Shown here: one piece after another, positions 31,201 to 39,169 of the stretch | Layout of the letters: each line of letters begins with the position of its first letter | How positions within the stretch are numbered: the first letter of the stretch is position 1 | Origin: UBA981 sp942490995 | GTDB taxonomy: Bacteria > Pseudomonadota > Gammaproteobacteria > Ga0077536 | NCBI GenBank assembly: GCA_942490995.1 | Contig: CALOBG010000055.1 | Location: 1-64,000, forward strand | DNA length: 64,000 nt | Direction: 5' to 3' | Program-made: the position numbers and the translations under genes | The notes under the pieces: generated by a model | Database searches by the model: none | What the model was told of the DNA's origin: nothing | The model's input: the letters and a program-made list of their open reading frames with translations, nothing else

Positions 31201-33317
31201 GCGCGGCAGGCGAGTTTCTGCATGCGGTGTGTCCGCACGATTGCCCGTCGACCTGCGCCCTGGAAGTCGAACGTCTGGCGCCGGACCGTATCGGTCGTGT
31301 GCGCGGCGCCAGCGCCAACAGCTATACCCGCGGCGTGATCTGTTCCAAGGTCGCGCGCTACGCCGAACGCATTCACCACCCCGACCGCCTGACTACGCCG
31401 CTGCGGCGACACGGCGAAAAAGGCAGCGGCGACTTTCGTCCGATCAGTTGGGACGACGCCCTCGACGAGGTTGCCGAAGCGTTCCTCGCCGCCGAGCAAC
31501 GCTATGGCGCGGAGACCGTGTGGCCGTATTTTTTTGCCGGCACCATGGGCCTGGTGATGCGCGACGGCATCAACCGTCTGCGTCATGCCAAACGCTATTC
31601 CGGCGAGCACGCAACCATCTGCACCAGCCTGTCCTTCACCGGCTTCATGGCGGGAGCCGGACGCCTGTCCGGCGTCGATCCGCGTGAAATGGCCCACGCC
31701 GATGTCATCGTCATCTGGGGCACGAACGCGGCCGCCACCCAGATCAATGTCATGACCCACGCGCTCGAAGCACGTCGAGCGCGCGGCACCCGGCTGGTCG
31801 TGGTCGATACCTATCGCAATGCGACCGCCAAACAGGCCGACCTCTTCGTCTGTGTAAAACCCGGCACCGACGCGGCCCTGGCCTGTGCGATCATGCATAT
31901 CCTGTTCCGCGATAACCTCGCCGACCGTGACTACCTCGCGCGCTACAGCGACGCTCCAGCCGAGCTCGAACAACATCTGGCCACGCGTGACCCGGCCTGG
32001 GCGAGCGCGATCTGCGGGGTCACGGTCGACACCATCGAAGCCATGGCGGCGCTGATCGGCCGCCATCCGCGTACCTTCCTGCGTCTGGGTTATGGCTTCG
32101 CCCGCCAACGCAACGGCGCGGTCAACATGCACGCGGCCGCTTCCATCGCCGCGGTCAGCGGCGCGTGGCAACATCTCGGCGGCGGGGCGCTGCACAACAA
32201 CGGCGCCATCTATCACTGGGACCGTACCTTGATCGATGGCCTGGACGTGCGCGATCCCAGCGTGCGCCTGCTCGATCAATCACGTATTGGCGCGGTACTG
32301 AACGGTGAAAAATTCGCCCTCGGCGGCGGCCCGCCGGTCACCGCGCTGCTGGTCCAGAACACCAATCCGATGTCGGTTGCACCAGACCTGAACGCGGTCC
32401 GCCGCGGCTTCGCGCGCAACGATCTATTTACCTGCGTGCATGAGCAGTTCATGACCGAAACCGCGCAAATGGCGGACATCGTGCTGCCGGCGACGATGTT
32501 TCTTGAACACGACGACCTGTACCAGGGCGGTGGCCACCAGCACATCCAGTTCGGACCCAAAGTCGTCGCGCCGCCGGGCCAGTGCCGTTCCAATCACGAA
32601 GTGATCTGCGCATTGGCTACGCGCGTCGGCGCGCAACATCGTGGCTTTGACATGAGTCCGCGGGAAATCATCGACTGGACGCTGCGCGCCTCCGGCTGGG
32701 GCGACCTCGAGACCCTTGAGCGTGAACACTGGATCGACGCGCAACCAGACTTCGACACGGCACATTTCGCCAATGGCTTCGGCCACCCCGACCGGCGCTG
32801 GCACTTCAAAGTCGACTGGCCGGCGCTCGCACCGAGCGGCTTTGTGGCTGCCGAACACGTGCGCAGCATGCCCACCCTGCCCGACCACTGGGCCGCGATC
32901 GAGAACAGCGATGCCGAGTGGCCGCTGCGCCTGGTGACGGCGCCGGCGCGACACTTTCTGAACTCCTCTTTCAACGAAACCCCGACCTCGAGACGCCGCC
33001 AGCGCCGGCCGAGCGTGATGGTGCATCCGCACGATGCCGGCGTGCTCGGCATCGCCGACGGCGACCGCGTCACGGTCCGCAGCCGGCGTGGCGAACTGGA
33101 GATCCACGCCGAGCTTGTCGACGTCATGCAGCCCGGTGTCGTCATCATCGAAAGCGTATGGCCAAACGACGCGTTCGTCGGCGGACTGGGGGTCAATGTC
33201 CTGACCGGCGCCGATCCCGCCGGCCCGATCGGCGGCGCCGCGTTTCACGACAACAGCGTAGCGATTATCCCGTTGCCGGCGGCGCGCGACAGTGGCGCCG
33301 CGTCGGGATCGAGTTGA
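31197..33317 (+). CDS. Molybdopterin oxidoreductase (formate dehydrogenase / DMSO reductase superfamily), copy 2
   Basis: A 706-residue paralogue of the enzyme at 24066. The [4Fe-4S] motif CPHDCPSTC (Cys12, Cys16, Cys20) is completed by Cys49 in GVICSK. The probable Mo ligand is Cys142 in HATICTSLSF. Further blocks: IWGTNAAATQINVM, RLVVVDTYRNATAKQADL, GYGFARQRNGAVNMHAA, CVHEQFMTETAQMADIVLPATMFLEHDD and the C-terminal NSSFNETPTSRRRQ...VMVHPHDAGVLGIADGDRVTV domain that closes over the cofactor. No Tat signal, no partner subunits. The overlap with the 40-codon ORF sets the start. Substrate unknown; the superfamily includes formate dehydrogenases, polysulfide reductases and transhydroxylases. Confidence 0.88.
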   Translation: MSAAGEFLHAVCPHDCPSTCALEVERLAPDRIGRVRGASANSYTRGVICSKVARYAERIHHPDRLTTPLRRHGEKGSGDFRPISWDDALDEVAEAFLAAEQRYGAETVWPYFFAGTMGLVMRDGINRLRHAKRYSGEHATICTSLSFTGFMAGAGRLSGVDPREMAHADVIVIWGTNAAATQINVMTHALEARRARGTRLVVVDTYRNATAKQADLFVCVKPGTDAALACAIMHILFRDNLADRDYLARYSDAPAELEQHLATRDPAWASAICGVTVDTIEAMAALIGRHPRTFLRLGYGFARQRNGAVNMHAAASIAAVSGAWQHLGGGALHNNGAIYHWDRTLIDGLDVRDPSVRLLDQSRIGAVLNGEKFALGGGPPVTALLVQNTNPMSVAPDLNAVRRGFARNDLFTCVHEQFMTETAQMADIVLPATMFLEHDDLYQGGGHQHIQFGPKVVAPPGQCRSNHEVICALATRVGAQHRGFDMSPREIIDWTLRASGWGDLETLEREHWIDAQPDFDTAHFANGFGHPDRRWHFKVDWPALAPSGFVAAEHVRSMPTLPDHWAAIENSDAEWPLRLVTAPARHFLNSSFNETPTSRRRQRRPSVMVHPHDAGVLGIADGDRVTVRSRRGELEIHAELVDVMQPGVVIIESVWPNDAFVGGLGVNVLTGADPAGPIGGAAFHDNSVAIIPLPAARDSGAASGSS

Positions 33318-33383
33318 CGTTGATCAAAACCGCGCCGCGTATGCTCCTATATAAGTCTCGCAGCAGGTTCGAGGGTACTGACG

Positions 33384-34865
33384 ATGTTTGAAGCGGTCGA
33401 GCTCGGACGCAAGGTTTCCAGAAACGAGTTTGATGCGCGCGAACCCGATCTGCACGCCAGATTGCTCGACGTCCAGCGCCAGTTTCGCGATGCCGATTTT
33501 CCGGTCATCGTGATCGTGTCGGGCGTCGAAGGCGCGGGCAAAGGAGAAGTGGTCAGCCTGATCCATAAATGGATGGATGTGCGCGGCCTGGAAACGCATG
33601 CGTTCTGGGAAGAAACCGACGAAGAGCGACTGCGGCCGCGCTTCTGGCGATTCTGGCGTGCCCTGCCGGCGCACGGCCGCCTGCACGTGCTGTTCGGATC
33701 GTGGTACACCCAACCGATCATCAGCGCCGCGATGAAGCAGATCAAGACATCGCGCTTCGACCGTGAGCTCGAACGTATTCGTCATTTTGAGGACATGCTC
33801 GTCGACGACGGCGCGCTGATTATCAAACTGTGGTTCCATCTCTCCAAAAGTGCGCAGCTCAAGCGCCTCAAGGCCGATGCCAAAGGCAAAAAAAAGGGGC
33901 GGAAACTGTCCCCCCTGACCAAGACGTTTTCACGTCGCTACGACAAGTTCGCCCTGGTCTCGGAGCGCGCCCTGCGTAAGACCGACGTCTCGCACTCGCC
34001 GTGGCATATCATCGAGGCCGAAAATCGCCGCTACCGTAACCTCAAGGTCGGCGAAATAATCTACGAACGCATCCGCGATCGCCTCAAGGATCCTGCGCCT
34101 GACAGCGGCCGCGTGACGGTCAGTTCTCCGGCCCTGCACAAACGCGGAGAGCCCGGCGTGCTCAGCGCCGTGCCGCTCGATCGCACCATCAGCGACGCTG
34201 CCTACCGTCGCGGTCTGAAACGTTATCAACGAGACATTTACGAACTGGCCTGGAAAGCGCACCAGCAGGGCGTCAACACCGTCGCGGTATTCGAAGGCTG
34301 GGACGCGGCCGGCAAAGGCGGCGCCATTCGGCGCGTCACCCAGGCCATGGATGCACGCCTGTACCGAGTGATATCGGTGGCGGCGCCCAGCGACGAAGAG
34401 AAAGCCCATCATTACCTGTGGCGCTTCTGGCGCCATCTACCGCGGGCCGGCTACCAGACCCTCTACGACCGCTCGTGGTACGGCCGCGTGCTGGTCGAGC
34501 GAGTCGAAAAATTCGCCACCGAATTCGAGTGGCAGCGGGCCTATAACGAAATCAATTCGTTCGAGGAACAGCTCGTGGAACACGGCTCGGTGGTGGTCAA
34601 GAACTGGATAAACATCGATCCGGAAGAACAACTGCGGCGTTTCCAGGAGCGCGAAAAAACCCCGTGGAAACAGCACAAGATCACCGACGAAGACTGGCGC
34701 AACCGCGAACGCTGGGACGACTACGACTGCGCCATCAGCGACATGGTGACACGCACATCGACCGAAATTGCACCGTGGAACCTGGTGCCGGGTAACGACA
34801 AGCGCTACGCCCGCATCGAAGTCCTGCGCCACTATTGTGAACGCCTCGAGGCGGTGCTGGGGTAA
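33384..34865 (+). CDS. pap: Polyphosphate:AMP phosphotransferase (tandem PPK2)
   Basis: A 493-residue protein with two fused PPK2 domains. The first has a P-loop GVEGAGKG (47-54) and the FWRFWRALP block; the second has VFEGWDAAGKGGAIRR near residue 305, RFWRHLPRAG, YDRSWYGRVLVERVE and YDCAISDMVTRTSTEIAPW. Two-domain PPK2 enzymes (class II, as in Acinetobacter and Pseudomonas PAP) phosphorylate AMP to ADP using polyphosphate; the second domain is catalytic. It links polyphosphate stores to nucleotide recycling. Its start is 66 bp after the oxidoreductase stop, and a TATATAAG box precedes it. Confidence 0.93.
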   Translation: MFEAVELGRKVSRNEFDAREPDLHARLLDVQRQFRDADFPVIVIVSGVEGAGKGEVVSLIHKWMDVRGLETHAFWEETDEERLRPRFWRFWRALPAHGRLHVLFGSWYTQPIISAAMKQIKTSRFDRELERIRHFEDMLVDDGALIIKLWFHLSKSAQLKRLKADAKGKKKGRKLSPLTKTFSRRYDKFALVSERALRKTDVSHSPWHIIEAENRRYRNLKVGEIIYERIRDRLKDPAPDSGRVTVSSPALHKRGEPGVLSAVPLDRTISDAAYRRGLKRYQRDIYELAWKAHQQGVNTVAVFEGWDAAGKGGAIRRVTQAMDARLYRVISVAAPSDEEKAHHYLWRFWRHLPRAGYQTLYDRSWYGRVLVERVEKFATEFEWQRAYNEINSFEEQLVEHGSVVVKNWINIDPEEQLRRFQEREKTPWKQHKITDEDWRNRERWDDYDCAISDMVTRTSTEIAPWNLVPGNDKRYARIEVLRHYCERLEAVLG

Positions 34866-34898
34866 CCGTCACCACGACCGCCAAACCGGCCTTCGTGA

Positions 34899-35840
34899 TC
34901 AGGAGCCGCGACTGATCCAGGGACTGCTCAGACTATGGCTCGCGGCCAGCGCGGCCAGTGCATGCGCGACGTCTTCGCGGCTGGCATAACCGCTCAACAC
35001 CACGCGGTGCCAGCCGACGCCGGCGACCTCGACGATTTCCACATCCGCGGCATAACCGCTCGCGCCAAGCTGAGCGCGCAGGCGGTCCGCGGCATCGGCG
35101 TCGCGATACGAAGCCAGGTTTGCGCGCCACTCGCCCTCGGCGTCGATTACGCCCTGGCCAGCCTGGGGCTCGGTCTCCTGCGCCCAGCGGCCGAGATCAT
35201 CGTTATCGACCGGGCCGACCGGCAAGGCCGGAGCGCCGCGTGGCGCCATGAACAGGCTCAACGGTGTGTCCAGGGTTGTGGTGGTACCGTCGCGCTCAAT
35301 GCTGACGCTACCCTCGAGCAACACGACGAAATCACGCGCGTCCTCGGCCTTGCCCCAGACATCCGTGCCACGTATGCCGATCGTTGCGGAACGCAGGCGA
35401 GCGCGGATATCACGTTTGCGATCGACCAGGGTGGTGGTAAAACGAAACGCGCCACGCACGATATCGAGCACACCCTCGAACACGCCGTCCGCGTCGGCCG
35501 GCGGCTGCAGGCTTTCGAGCGTGAGGCTGGCTTCGGCGCCCAGCTTGACGTGGCTGCCTTCGGCCAGCCTCAGCAATACCCGCGCCTGCGGACCGGTGAC
35601 GACGCGATCGGCGCTCTGCAACATTGCGCCGCGGCGCAGCGGCTGGCGCTGACCGTCGCGTTCGAGCCAGGCGGGCGCCTGCAGCAGCCGCACCGTCGCC
35701 GCCGGTTGCGCGAACGCCGGCGCGCAGAAGCCAGCACCGAGTACCAGCACGCCGCCGAGGGACAACAGTACTGTCGTTGATCGCACCCACGCCACGGGAA
35801 AGGCACCGAGTATTCCGCAGCCGCTTGTGTTCTTCGACAT
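34899..35840 (-). CDS. FecR-domain plus SPOR-domain protein, exported
   Basis: A 313-residue protein. An N-terminal signal or anchor segment (TTVLLSLGGVLVLGAGFCAPAFA) is followed by a FecR-type beta domain (about 60-160: RRGAMLQSADRVVTGPQARVLLRLAEGS, IRGTDVWGKAED, LLEGSVSIE), then a linker and a C-terminal SPOR domain (about 235-305: WRANLASYRDADAADRLRAQLGASGY...WHRVVLSGYASREDV). SPOR domains bind denuded peptidoglycan at the septum, FecR domains sense or scaffold envelope signals; their fusion suggests an envelope-localised sensor or scaffold. The start at 35840 has a GGGGG ribosome site; the longer reading from 35864 does not. Confidence 0.8.
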   Translation of the reverse strand: MSKNTSGCGILGAFPVAWVRSTTVLLSLGGVLVLGAGFCAPAFAQPAATVRLLQAPAWLERDGQRQPLRRGAMLQSADRVVTGPQARVLLRLAEGSHVKLGAEASLTLESLQPPADADGVFEGVLDIVRGAFRFTTTLVDRKRDIRARLRSATIGIRGTDVWGKAEDARDFVVLLEGSVSIERDGTTTTLDTPLSLFMAPRGAPALPVGPVDNDDLGRWAQETEPQAGQGVIDAEGEWRANLASYRDADAADRLRAQLGASGYAADVEIVEVAGVGWHRVVLSGYASREDVAHALAALAASHSLSSPWISRGS

Positions 35841-35899
35841 CACGAACCCCCGCCATTGCAGCAATTGCGGGTAGGTTATCGCGCGTCCAAGGAAGGTTC

Positions 35900-35924
35900 A
35901 AAAAAAACGGGGCCGAAGCCCCGT
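35900..35924 (-). terminator. Rho-independent terminator of the hsp20 gene
   Basis: Perfect stem ACGGGGC (35907-35913) / GCCCCGT (35918-35924) with a stable loop (TTCG on the transcript) and a run of eight T residues on the minus strand (35900-35907). It lies 29 bp past the hsp20 stop. Confidence 0.93.
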
Positions 35925-35952
35925 TTAGTAATCGCGGTCGCGATGAGCGCTG

Positions 35953-36402
35953 TCAGCTTCTCACCTCGATTTTTTTCGGCCGCGGCTGTTCCTTCTTGGG
36001 CAAGGTGATCTCGAGCACGCCGTGGGCGCTGCGCGCTTCGACGCGGTCAGCATCCGCTGTATCCGGCAGGCTGAAGCGGCGGTAAAAGTTGCCGAACACC
36101 CGTTCGTTGCGGCGTGCGCCGCCAGCGCCGTTGTTTTCCCGCTCCTCAGCCTTGCGTTCGCCGCTGAGGGCCAGCACGCCGTTTTCCATGGTGACATCGA
36201 TAACATTCGGGTCGACACCGGGAACGTCGGCAACGATGACAAAACGGTCGTCGTATTCGTAAACGTCGACGGCCGGCATCCACGCCGCGGCGGCCGAAGT
36301 TGAATTATCTTCCGGCGCCACGATGGCGCTGCCGAAAGCGCGGTTCATTTCGTCCTGCAGACGACGGATGGTGATGATGGGGTCATAAATGTTGGTGCGC
36401 AT
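35953..36402 (-). CDS. Small heat-shock protein (Hsp20 / alpha-crystallin family)
   Basis: A 149-residue ATP-independent chaperone. The alpha-crystallin domain spans about residues 41-140: WMPAVDVYEYDDRFVIVADVPGVDPNVIDV, VLALSGERKAEE, FYRRFSLPDTADADRVEA and the closing AHGVLEITLPK. The C-terminal PKKIEVRS contains the IxV motif that docks oligomers. An N-terminal MRTNIYDP..RRLQDEMNRAFG helix is typical of class A proteins. A ribosome site (GGAGG) fixes 36402 as the start. A sigma32 promoter (36442-36469) and a terminator (35900) bracket it, so it is a single-gene heat-shock unit. Confidence 0.95.
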   Translation of the reverse strand: MRTNIYDPIITIRRLQDEMNRAFGSAIVAPEDNSTSAAAAWMPAVDVYEYDDRFVIVADVPGVDPNVIDVTMENGVLALSGERKAEERENNGAGGARRNERVFGNFYRRFSLPDTADADRVEARSAHGVLEITLPKKEQPRPKKIEVRS

Positions 36403-36441
36403 GGTCTTGGCCTCCAGAGCTGCCAGGTTTCGATACGACGA

Positions 36442-36469
36442 AGATGGGGCGGCCGGCACCCATTTCAAG
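36442..36469 (-). promoter_or_regulatory. Sigma32 heat-shock promoter of hsp20
   Basis: The minus strand reads CTTGAAA (36469-36463), 13 bp, CCCCATCT (36449-36442), an exact match to the consensus CTTGAAA-N13-14-CCCCATNT. The -10 ends about 40 bp upstream of the hsp20 ATG. Confidence 0.92.
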
Positions 36470-36753
36470 CGTCCGCAAAGCAGATTTTTCGCCTTGATTT
36501 TTGGGCGTATGACCCCACGTAGTTGATGCCGGTCAAAGGCTGCGTGCCTGGTTCAGACAGGATCACCTCGGTTCCTGGCGACTGCGGCACGCAGGCGGCC
36601 TCGATCCCTCGCCTGGCGCCGCGAACACCCCCGCCAATCCTCAGTTCGCGGCGCCGGGTTCCTTGACCGCATTGCGGCAAAAGCCCCGCGCGCTGGCTCA
36701 GCGAACGCGGCCTGCGCTACAGTGGCGGCGTGACAGATCGATCGGAGGACAGC

Positions 36754-36903
36754 ATGAGTTGCGTCGTAAGGTCCGGGCTTGATGATCCGCCCGCCGCCAC
36801 CAGCGTGGGTATGCCGGCAGGCTTCATGTCCGACGGCAGTCCTCGGCGCAGCCGTAGCGGGTCAGTCGTGACGGTGCCGGCATCCGCGGGTGTTCCGGTC
36901 TGA
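36754..36903 (+). CDS. Possible small ORF, 49 aa, upstream of pcm
   Basis: MSCVVRSGLDDPPAATSVGM and onward to VTVPASAGVPV. It has a strong GGAGGA ribosome site 5 bp before the ATG and ends 10 bp before the pcm start. Composition is Ser/Gly/Pro/Val-rich without a fold signature. It lies in the 511-bp gap between hsp20 and pcm, where nothing else is coding. It may be a leader ORF or a chance reading frame; evidence is only the ribosome site. Confidence 0.25.
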   Translation: MSCVVRSGLDDPPAATSVGMPAGFMSDGSPRRSRSGSVVTVPASAGVPV

Positions 36904-36913
36904 GCGTGGGTGA

Positions 36914-37669
36914 ATGTGGGCTCCGGTCGAACGCTGGCCGCGCACACGCAGCACGGGTGTGGCGCTGCTGCTGTTCGGCGCCAGCGCGTGCATGAGTAAC
37001 GAGACCGACGAGGGCGGCTTCGCGCGTGCCCACGAACGACTGCTCGATATCGTTGCCGGCGATTTCCGCGCAACTGCCGACGCTACCGGCCTGCTCGACT
37101 TTGACCCGCGCGTGCGCAAGGCCATGCGCGCGGTACCCCGCCACGAGTTCGTCGACCCGCGCGAGCGCGCCGCTGCCTACGCCAATCATCCGCTTTCGAT
37201 CGGCCACGGCCAGACCATCTCGCAGCCGTTCATCGTCGCCCTCATGAGCCAGCTCGCGGCGCTCAGCCCGGGCGCCCGGGTGCTGGAAATCGGCACCGGC
37301 TCGGGCTACCAGGCGGCGGTGCTGGCCGAACTCGGCGCCACGGTTTTCAGCATTGAAATCATCGCGCCACTGGCCGAGCGCGCGCGCAATACCCTGGCAA
37401 GACTCGGTTACGGGCAGGTTGAGGTGCGAGTTGGCGACGGCAACGCAGGCTGGCCCGAGGCCGCACCGTTCGCCGCCATCCTGGTGACCGCGGGCGGTCG
37501 CCTGCCGCTCGCCCTGCTCGAACAATTGGCGCCGGACGGACGTATCGTGATCCCGATCGAAAGCGAGGACGGCATGCAGACACTCACCGTCGTAACGCTG
37601 GACGACGACGGCGAGGCGGTTTTCACACCGGTGCTGCCGGTGCGTTTCGTGCCCCTGGTCGACGGCTGA
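36914..37669 (+). CDS. pcm: Protein-L-isoaspartate O-methyltransferase, with lipoprotein-like N-terminus
   Basis: The core (about residues 30-251) is a full SAM-dependent PCMT: HERLLDIVAGDF, KAMRAVPRHEFVDP, HPLSIGHGQTISQPFIVALM (substrate and SAM region), ARVLEIGTGSGYQAAVLA (motif I) and GRIVIPIESEDGMQTL. It methylates isoaspartyl residues of damaged proteins. From the ATG at 36914 the protein starts MWAPVERWPRTRSTGVALLL followed by FGASACMSNE, which resembles a lipoprotein signal with a lipobox ASAC. A shorter start at 36992 (MSNETDEGG) would remove it, but has no ribosome site. Standard family length is about 205-225 residues, so either start gives a plausible core. Confidence 0.85.
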   Translation: MWAPVERWPRTRSTGVALLLFGASACMSNETDEGGFARAHERLLDIVAGDFRATADATGLLDFDPRVRKAMRAVPRHEFVDPRERAAAYANHPLSIGHGQTISQPFIVALMSQLAALSPGARVLEIGTGSGYQAAVLAELGATVFSIEIIAPLAERARNTLARLGYGQVEVRVGDGNAGWPEAAPFAAILVTAGGRLPLALLEQLAPDGRIVIPIESEDGMQTLTVVTLDDDGEAVFTPVLPVRFVPLVDG

Positions 37670-37742
37670 ATTCTGCCCGGCGGTGCACGGCGGGGTGGCC
37701 GTCGGCTACCATAAGGTCCGCCACGCACTCGAGGACCGTCCC

Positions 37743-38423
37743 ATGATCGATCTCTACACCGATGCCACGCCCAACGGCTGGAAAGTCTCCGTCATGCTCG
37801 AAGAGATCGGCATGCCGTATACCACCCACCACGTCGACATCATGACCGGCGTGCAAAAAGAAGACTGGTTCGTGAAGCTGTGTCCGAACGGACGCATTCC
37901 GGCGATTGTCGATCGCGACAACGGCGATTTCGCGATTTTCGAATCCGGCGCGATCATGCTCTACCTGGCAAAAAAGAGCGGCCAACTGATGCCCGCCGAC
38001 GACAAGGGCGAATCGCGTGTAACGCAATGGCTGATGTTCCAGATGGCGGGGATCGGCCCGATGATGGGCCAGTCAAACGTGTTTTACCGCTATTTTCCCG
38101 AGAAGCTGCCGTCAGCGATCGCCCGCTACCACAACGAGTGCCGGCGCCTGTATGAAGTACTCGACCGCCAGCTCCAGGGCCGCGAATTCCTGTGCGACGA
38201 ATACTCAATCGCCGATATCGCCAACTGGTGCTGGATCCGTATTCACTTCTGGGGTGGCACCAGCGTCGACGGTCTGGAAAATCTGCAGGCCTGGATGGCG
38301 CGCCTGGAAGCACGCCCGGCGTGCCAGCGTGGTATCGCGGTGCCACACCCGACCGACTTCGCCAAGCTCGAAGCCGATCTCGCCACCGACGACAGCAAGG
38401 TCCGCGGGCTGGTAACGAAATGA
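37743..38423 (+). CDS. Glutathione S-transferase-family protein (YfcG/GstB-like)
   Basis: A 226-residue GST. The N-terminal thioredoxin-fold domain (IDLYTDATPNGWKVSVMLEEIGMPY, residues 2-26) carries a Thr-Pro-Asn-Gly-type start as in YfcG/Nu-class proteins. It continues with NGRIPAIVDRD and the glutathione-contacting FESGAIMLYLA (ES at about 65-66). The all-helical C-terminal domain includes LYEVLDRQLQGREFLCDEYSIADIA. Such proteins may act as disulfide-bond reductases or conjugating enzymes. Its stop overlaps the methyltransferase start by 4 bp (ATGA), so the two are coexpressed. Confidence 0.9.
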   Translation: MIDLYTDATPNGWKVSVMLEEIGMPYTTHHVDIMTGVQKEDWFVKLCPNGRIPAIVDRDNGDFAIFESGAIMLYLAKKSGQLMPADDKGESRVTQWLMFQMAGIGPMMGQSNVFYRYFPEKLPSAIARYHNECRRLYEVLDRQLQGREFLCDEYSIADIANWCWIRIHFWGGTSVDGLENLQAWMARLEARPACQRGIAVPHPTDFAKLEADLATDDSKVRGLVTK

Positions 38424-39142
38424 GTCCGGCGATGCACATCGCGGCCCTCGACGATGCGCCGACGTGCACGGACCGCGATCTTTACGAGTCGCGACTCACG
38501 CTGGACGGTGCGCGAATTATCGAACTCGGCTGCGGCGCCGCGGTCCACACCCGCGCCATTGCCGGTGGCGGGCCCGACCGGCGCGTGATCGCCTTTGAAG
38601 TGGACCGCGTTCAGCACCACAGGAATCTTGCCATTACCGACCTGCCGAACGTCGAATTTCGCTACGGCGGCGCCGAGAAAATCGACGGCGAAGAGAGCGG
38701 CTGTGACGTGGTTTTCATGTTCAAGTCGCTGCACCACGTGCCGCTGGCGGCGCTCGACGCCGCCTTGCGCGAAATCAACCGGGTACTCAAGCCCGGGGGT
38801 TATGCATACCTTTCCGAGCCGGTGTTCGCCGGTGCCTTCAATGACATCATCCGCCTGTTCCACGACGAGCAGCGGGTGCGCGAAGCGGCCTTTGCGGCCA
38901 TCACGCGCGCCGTCGACGCAGGCCTGTTCGAGCTTGCCGAGGAGACCTTTTTCCTCGCTCCCAGCCGCTATCAGGATTTCGACGAATTCGAACAGCGCAT
39001 CATCAACGCCACCCACACCGAGCATCGCCTCGACGACCTCACCTACCGACGCGTACGCGAACTGTTCGAACAACACAGCAGCGCAAACGGCGCCGAATTT
39101 GCCGTGCCGATGCGCCTCGATCTGTTGCGCAAACCGGTCTAA
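38420..39142 (+). CDS. Class I SAM-dependent methyltransferase
   Basis: A 240-residue Methyltransf_11-type enzyme. Motif I is ARIIELGCGAAVHTRAIA (about 31-48), followed by VIAFEVDRVQHH, the motif II CDVVFMFKSLHHV, and post-motif REINRVLKPGGYAYLSEPV. The C-terminal ~90 residues form a helical substrate domain. It starts within the GST stop codon (ATGA). Substrate unknown; coupling to a GST hints at a shared detoxification or small-molecule role, which is inference only. Confidence 0.87.
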   Translation: MSPAMHIAALDDAPTCTDRDLYESRLTLDGARIIELGCGAAVHTRAIAGGGPDRRVIAFEVDRVQHHRNLAITDLPNVEFRYGGAEKIDGEESGCDVVFMFKSLHHVPLAALDAALREINRVLKPGGYAYLSEPVFAGAFNDIIRLFHDEQRVREAAFAAITRAVDAGLFELAEETFFLAPSRYQDFDEFEQRIINATHTEHRLDDLTYRRVRELFEQHSSANGAEFAVPMRLDLLRKPV

Positions 39143-39169
39143 GGGTCCTGGCCCCTGGCGGGCGCGGCC

